Below, piece after piece: positions 43,040-47,877 of a stretch of 47,877 nt of DNA. Under the pieces are notes generated by a model, which worked only from the letters and a program-made list of their open reading frames with translations, was not told where the DNA came from and ran no database searches. The stretch is from a virus: IMG/VR virus record IMGVR_UViG_3300049726_000068, positions 1-47,877 of that record; one strand, given 5' to 3'. Position 1 is the first letter of the stretch. The number at the start of each line of letters is the position of its first letter. The translations under genes were made by a program, and so were the position numbers.

Positions 43040-45300
43040 GATAGTGTTTGTATTTTTTCGATTATTGTTATACTCGCCTTATTTTCCATATTTTTTTTCA
43101 TTATCCCATCGCCATAAATCCACCCCGAAATAGTATCGGTAAATTTGATTAGCTTATACCGGTTTGGGATTCCATCGTCACCAGTTGCCAAAATAAAATT
43201 AAGGTCCTTATAATTGAAGTTTACGTCAACAATATGTTTGATAGGTTTCATCCGTGGAACGGGCAAAATGGTAGTATCGGAAATACGAATGTCTTGATTT
43301 TCGACGATTGTATAGCCTTCACCGGTTGTTTCAAGTCCTGAAAATTTATCCGTCGTTTGGTGCCTTAAATAATTCGATTCGTCCAACCTTAATGCAGGGG
43401 TAAATAGCTCTGAATTTCTGACCATGTTTCTGGCAGGGTCGAAAAATAGATTCAAACTTAAATCACCATAAGGACTACTGTTATTTTCAATCGAAATTAA
43501 AGCATCTGTATTGGTATCGGTTAATGGTAGTTCTGCTTTCCAATTATGGTCAGCAGGTCCTGATGTGTCGATTTGGGTTTTCAGAATAAAGACTTTTGAA
43601 TCTTCTTTTAAATCTTCAGTCCCAAATGTCGAAACGGGTTTCATTAAGCAATTGACAATCGAAGTAGTTGCGGCCACTGTGTCGGACATTAAATCCAACT
43701 TCTTATCAGAAGGGATTTGAGTTGTCCGTGTGTTTTTTATGCAATATTCATTTCGACCATTAACAGATAAAAAAACGTCATCATTAAATCCGTATTCGAT
43801 TTCTGCGTATGCCATATCGGATATGTACTCACTAATAATATCGTATTTATTTATTTTGGTTGAAAAATCCATTTCCGTTTCCTGAATGTCCTGAAAAAAG
43901 AAAGCCCGGTTTTCGATCCTTAACCGTTGACGATCACCTTTAAATTCAATTGCCCAACCGATACAGTACATTGCAGAAATATCGTGAAGAAATTTCTCAG
44001 GAATAATATTGATTTTGCCGTCCGGTTGTGAAATTGAAAGCCCCCTTAAATTTAGTCCCGAAAGTATCATAGCCATTCTTTGAGAATCTTCAGCAGAATA
44101 ATAATCTGAATCACTCCATTTGAAAGCCATTTTGCCGAAAAAATCAGAATAAAAAGCCCATTGATCATCAAAGATCATTTGGGACATTCTGTTAAGGGCC
44201 TGGTAAATTTCAAATCCATCAACATAAGCGTTTTCTGTTATCGCAGTCGTTTCTTTGATTTCTATTGAGGATTCTAAAAAATATGAATCATAAGAAAAAG
44301 TTGTTGAATCTCTTTTATAGTATAATTTCAAGCTATCACCTTCAGTTAATGTAAAAGATAATTCAGATAAATCTGTCCTTTTATATTCATCCGGGTAATT
44401 TGTCCCAGCATTGTATGACCCATAGGTTTCTATTCCTGTATTTAATCCAAAATCTCTAATAGTATTTTCCGAAATAGTAGCCCCAGTGCTGTCAACTTGA
44501 GAACAAATTAAATGAATTGGTTCACTTGAAACTAAGCTTAAATTCTGAATAAACGTTGTTACTGAAAATTTTATCGTTACGGTTTTTGATTCTGTTGCTG
44601 TTAGGAAAGGCAAAATATATGATTTGTCGCTAAATGATTGAAATGGAACGTCTGTTGTTTCTGCCCCGAAATCAGAATTACCTATAAAAAGAGGTATTGA
44701 ATTATAGCCCACCGATAAATAACAATCCGAAGCGCTAACTTTTCGTTGTAAATTTGCTTTGAAAAAACTGTTCATTCCGGGAATAAAAACTCTTGAAAGT
44801 ATAGACTTATTTTCATAGTCTGCTAAAGTGGCCCCTCCTATCGTTGAAAATGTCCCGTCTGTATTCAATTTTGTTATGTCGATGTTCGTTTTCTTCCTGT
44901 CTATAAATTTCTGTAATAGACTTGAATCGACAAAGGGGACAGAAACCCCAATGGCAAACTTTCCAATCTTAACGGTTTTGAATTTGTCTGGTTGTGCTGA
45001 ATAAATAGTCGGAAAATCAATATAGGACATCGTTTTGAAATCGAATTCTGCAATTGTCAAAGTACATGAAAATTGACCCTCTTTGAAAAGGAATAATTGC
45101 TTCAGAAATTCAGCCCCGTTACCGATAAAAGTTAAATCGGATACCTGATAAGAATTAAATACCCCGGCTGATTCCATGTCACGTGAAACCTTGGAAATAC
45201 CTTCCTTCCATTGCATCGGTGGGCGTTTGCAAATACAGGTGACCCCGTTGCCTTCTAATGTGAATTGATATTGTGGTTTTATCCTTACTTTCAGTCCCAT
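43036..45300 (-). CDS. Large tail-tip/baseplate protein (754 aa)
   Basis: Encoded immediately after the tape measure, where siphophages place the distal tail or tail-associated hub proteins. It begins MGLKVRIKPQYQFTLEGNGV, continues with many beta strands, and has a segment with INKYDIISEYISDMAYAEIE in the second half. The C-terminal PIKHIVDVNFNYKDLNFILA resembles tail-tip barrels. The hub role is inferred from order and size. Confidence 0.65.
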   Translation of the reverse strand: MGLKVRIKPQYQFTLEGNGVTCICKRPPMQWKEGISKVSRDMESAGVFNSYQVSDLTFIGNGAEFLKQLFLFKEGQFSCTLTIAEFDFKTMSYIDFPTIYSAQPDKFKTVKIGKFAIGVSVPFVDSSLLQKFIDRKKTNIDITKLNTDGTFSTIGGATLADYENKSILSRVFIPGMNSFFKANLQRKVSASDCYLSVGYNSIPLFIGNSDFGAETTDVPFQSFSDKSYILPFLTATESKTVTIKFSVTTFIQNLSLVSSEPIHLICSQVDSTGATISENTIRDFGLNTGIETYGSYNAGTNYPDEYKRTDLSELSFTLTEGDSLKLYYKRDSTTFSYDSYFLESSIEIKETTAITENAYVDGFEIYQALNRMSQMIFDDQWAFYSDFFGKMAFKWSDSDYYSAEDSQRMAMILSGLNLRGLSISQPDGKINIIPEKFLHDISAMYCIGWAIEFKGDRQRLRIENRAFFFQDIQETEMDFSTKINKYDIISEYISDMAYAEIEYGFNDDVFLSVNGRNEYCIKNTRTTQIPSDKKLDLMSDTVAATTSIVNCLMKPVSTFGTEDLKEDSKVFILKTQIDTSGPADHNWKAELPLTDTNTDALISIENNSSPYGDLSLNLFFDPARNMVRNSELFTPALRLDESNYLRHQTTDKFSGLETTGEGYTIVENQDIRISDTTILPVPRMKPIKHIVDVNFNYKDLNFILATGDDGIPNRYKLIKFTDTISGWIYGDGIMKKNMENKASITIIEKIQTLS

Positions 45301-45301
45301 T

Positions 45302-47877
45302 TTAGAATTTTCTCCTATTAACCATTATCTTAGTCATTCCCATTTGCTCGTATCCAATCGGAAGGTTATTATTTTTCTCGTAAATTGGCTTAGGTTGATT
45401 TTTCAAAACATTTTTGATTTCCATTAATTCGCTAACTATTTTTGAATCACTAAAACTCTGCCCCTCAAATCCTGAATGCATTGTGTTATTCATAAACTCA
45501 ACCGATTCACGATTAGTCAAAATATGCGATCCCTTGAATTTATTGCCCGCGAACATAGTTGGTCTATTTGCTGAAAACATTTCGCCCCCCGGAGTCTGCA
45601 TAATTTCAAAACCACGATCGCCAAATATACCCATCAAAGGTGCGTTTTTAGTTCCTGCCCAGAAAGAGGGAACGGTTGGAAGTGGTTGTTTTAAAACTAT
45701 TGCTTCCTGAATGATTCCAGACGCAATGGCTAAAGCTATCATAATAGGCGCAAGTGGTCCTGTCCCCCAGAGTTTCTGAACAGCTACGGCTGTATCAATT
45801 GCAATACTGATAGATGCCTGTTCTTTTTTTGATTTTGCTTCTTTGATTTGAATTAATGCTGTTTGTCTCGCTAACTCTTTGTTTGACAATAACCCCTTCT
45901 TATTTTTTTCTTCTAATGCTTTAATTTCATCTTCATATTTTGAATTCTGAAACTCAAATATTTTGTTTGCAAGATTTAATGATTCTTTTGCAACATCTTT
46001 CATTGATGCTTCTTTTTTCTTGTCAGTTTTTACGGTCGTATCAAGTAATAACCCGTCAAGTTGTGCATTTTCCTTTTCAATTTTTTCAGCTAATGATTTC
46101 CTTTGTTCCGCCGTTAAATCAGCAGAAGCAAGTAAAGCCATATCAGCATCCAAAGCAGACTGAATTATCTTTTTATCGAGGTCGAATTTCATTTGAGCAT
46201 ATTCCTGCTCATTTTTTGATTTAGCTTTAAGTAAAACTAATTGCCTGTCATATTCGTTTTTAGCGTCATCAATTTGACCCTGAATAACTACTTTTTGAAT
46301 ATCATCATCAATTTTCTTTTGTTCCTCAACCTTTTTCTTTTCGATTTCTTCCTGTGATTTTGCCAGTTTTTCACTTTCCGAAAGCCGTTTTTCTGAAATC
46401 TCTTTATCAATATCAACGGTTGATTGACCAAATTTTTTGAGTGCTGCCCGCTTATCTTCCAATACTTTCAGATCGTTTTTAACATCATCAGAATAGTTTT
46501 TTTCATCAATGGCCAGTTTTGCAATTTGCTGGTTATTTAAAAGAGTAGTTTGTTTTTTCGCATTATCATCAATATTTTTTAACTGTTTATCTAAAGCATC
46601 TTTTTGCGCTTTTTCCCTCTCTGCATTTTCTTTTTGGATAAATCCCGTAAATTGACTTTCAGCCCTTTTATTACCTTCAAAAAATGCAGTGTGAGCTTCA
46701 ACTCCTTTTGAAAAACTACTGATTAATTTTTCAACCCCGTCTTTTCCGATTGAATTGTAAAAATCACTGTAAACTTTTTGTGTTTTAATTGCTTCATCTT
46801 TTTCAATGCTACTCATATTCACAAAAGCTTTTATTTGCTCTTGGGTAATTCCAATTGCTTTTGTTTTATTTGCGGCTTCTTTTACATCGATATCGAATTG
46901 TCTTTCTGCAAATTTTATTTGAGTCTCTGACATTTCTTTACTCAATTCCAAAGCCTCTTTTAAATATGCCTTTCGTTCTTGAAATGTTTTTGTTTGATCT
47001 TTTGACAAAAATAAAAGTTCTTGGTATCTATCTCTTTCCTTTACCTCTTCTGCTTCATGAAAAACTAAAGCTCTATTTAACGCTAATTGCTCATCGGTTA
47101 ATTCTTTTGCGGCTTTTGCGGCTTCTGACATTTGTTTACCCATTCCCCCGAAAACTTCTTTTAACTTATCCCATGAAAAATTTTTCAAAACATCAATTAA
47201 TATTACTGCCCGTTGTCTGAAAACATCAAATATAGCCCCGACTTCTGCAAATATTTCTTTCATGAATTTTGCACCCGAAGCTGTTGAGGTAAAAACAGCA
47301 TACAGTCCAACAAATGCAGCTACAATAGCGGCTATTGGTGCAAGTATGATATACTCCCAAAGAGATAAACCCTTAAACCCTTCAACCATTCCCATAGTTG
47401 AATTAATGACATTTCCGGCAGCTGGTGATAATTGCCCCAATTGATTAGCATATCCACCAACACCCCGCGTAAATCTATTTGTTTGCTCCTCCGCTTTTCC
47501 GATTTCAAGGCTTAAAGACTTTATTTCTTTTGCGTGAGCCGCCGTCCTAGTGCCTGTGTTATCGTATGCTTTTGTAAGCTCTGACAACGTTTGACGCATT
47601 TTTACAAGCGACCCCTCCTGTGCCTGCTCTGATACAATCGCGGCTTTCCTTTCTTTGGTAGCGTTTTGCATCGCTATTTTAGTTTTAATCAACTCATCAT
47701 TAACCCCACCTTCAGTTGCTTTTAACTTTTCCTGAAGGGCGATAAGTTGTTTTTGTGCCGCCGTTAAATCCTGTTCTGATACGATTGCGGCTTTTCTTTC
47801 TTTAGTAGCGTTTTGCATCGCTATTTTAGTTTTAATCAACTCATCATTAACCCCACTTTCAGTTGCTTTTAGTTTTT
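45302..47877 (-). CDS. Tape measure protein, main part (continues at 1-338)
   Basis: A very long helical protein with extended coiled coils (NTKAKQ- and EKAQKDALDKQLKNIDDN-type segments), a hydrophobic patch (LSLWEYIILAPIAAIVAAFV, followed by LYAVF), and a second hydrophobic region (KKEQASISIAIDTAVAVQKL). This is typical of tape measures, which fill the tail and may insert into the host membrane. The 49-residue N-terminal repeat extends across the window ends. The C-terminal part ends KIMVNRRKF. It is the longest gene, as expected for a siphophage. Confidence 0.88.
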   Translation of the reverse strand, partial: KLKATESGVNDELIKTKIAMQNATKERKAAIVSEQDLTAAQKQLIALQEKLKATEGGVNDELIKTKIAMQNATKERKAAIVSEQAQEGSLVKMRQTLSELTKAYDNTGTRTAAHAKEIKSLSLEIGKAEEQTNRFTRGVGGYANQLGQLSPAAGNVINSTMGMVEGFKGLSLWEYIILAPIAAIVAAFVGLYAVFTSTASGAKFMKEIFAEVGAIFDVFRQRAVILIDVLKNFSWDKLKEVFGGMGKQMSEAAKAAKELTDEQLALNRALVFHEAEEVKERDRYQELLFLSKDQTKTFQERKAYLKEALELSKEMSETQIKFAERQFDIDVKEAANKTKAIGITQEQIKAFVNMSSIEKDEAIKTQKVYSDFYNSIGKDGVEKLISSFSKGVEAHTAFFEGNKRAESQFTGFIQKENAEREKAQKDALDKQLKNIDDNAKKQTTLLNNQQIAKLAIDEKNYSDDVKNDLKVLEDKRAALKKFGQSTVDIDKEISEKRLSESEKLAKSQEEIEKKKVEEQKKIDDDIQKVVIQGQIDDAKNEYDRQLVLLKAKSKNEQEYAQMKFDLDKKIIQSALDADMALLASADLTAEQRKSLAEKIEKENAQLDGLLLDTTVKTDKKKEASMKDVAKESLNLANKIFEFQNSKYEDEIKALEEKNKKGLLSNKELARQTALIQIKEAKSKKEQASISIAIDTAVAVQKLWGTGPLAPIMIALAIASGIIQEAIVLKQPLPTVPSFWAGTKNAPLMGIFGDRGFEIMQTPGGEMFSANRPTMFAGNKFKGSHILTNRESVEFMNNTMHSGFEGQSFSDSKIVSELMEIKNVLKNQPKPIYEKNNNLPIGYEQMGMTKIMVNRRKF

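Overview
The window is the genome, probably complete, of a tailed double-stranded DNA phage with an HK97-type head. The host is most likely a member of the Bacteroidota. Evidence for the host: several promoters fit the Bacteroidota pattern TTTG-N19-TAnnTTTG exactly. Many secreted virion-module proteins start with short MKK leaders ending in FGQ, FSQ or IGQ. Tail-fibre genes carry GNVGIGTT motifs and a FISUMP domain, and the DNA is AT-rich. The last 37 bases repeat the first 37, and the tape-measure gene reads in frame across that joint, so the map looks circular at about 47,840 bp. The cut lies inside a 147-bp tandem repeat.

Late genes are all on the minus strand and are read around the circle from about 13,250 down to 1 and then from 47,877 down to 34,166. 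The order is small genes, a PLD-like protein, terminase small and large subunits, portal, prohead protease, major capsid protein, a secreted head-associated protein, connector and tail genes, tape measure, distal tail proteins, tail fibres with signal peptides, and finally a lysis module with holin-like proteins and a CHAP-type endolysin. Early genes are on the plus strand from 13,529 to 34,144. A recombination block (DUF1351-like coiled coil, YqaJ exonuclease, DUF3127 protein, DnaA domain IV-like protein) comes first. A second block (NinG-like nuclease, excisionase-like protein, DUF6291 protein, TOPRIM primase-helicase, NinB-like protein, radical SAM enzyme) comes last.

Between these two early blocks, at about 18,680-27,940, lies the most striking part of the window: an integron-type cassette array. 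Fourteen cassettes, each with one to three small genes or a tRNA cluster, are separated by thirteen complete attC-like sites and bounded by half-sites. Each site has R'' and R' core boxes (ending in AAC, starting with GTT), unpaired spacers, complementary L arms, often one extrahelical base, and a variable loop. The decisive point is that the R' box at the start of each cassette is the reverse complement of the R'' box at its own end, not of the box across the junction. This is expected if cassettes move as circles. No integron integrase gene is visible, so the array is a phage-borne CALIN-type cluster that would need an integrase in trans. One cassette carries five tRNA genes with their own promoter, two carry DNA methyltransferases, and several carry small HTH or ribbon-helix-helix proteins. 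Some cassette genes appear to borrow their start codon from the loop of the preceding attC site. A further attC-like site of the same family sits alone on the minus strand at 12,734-12,870.

All functional names come from reading motifs by eye. No database search was possible. Many small genes remain without a function.
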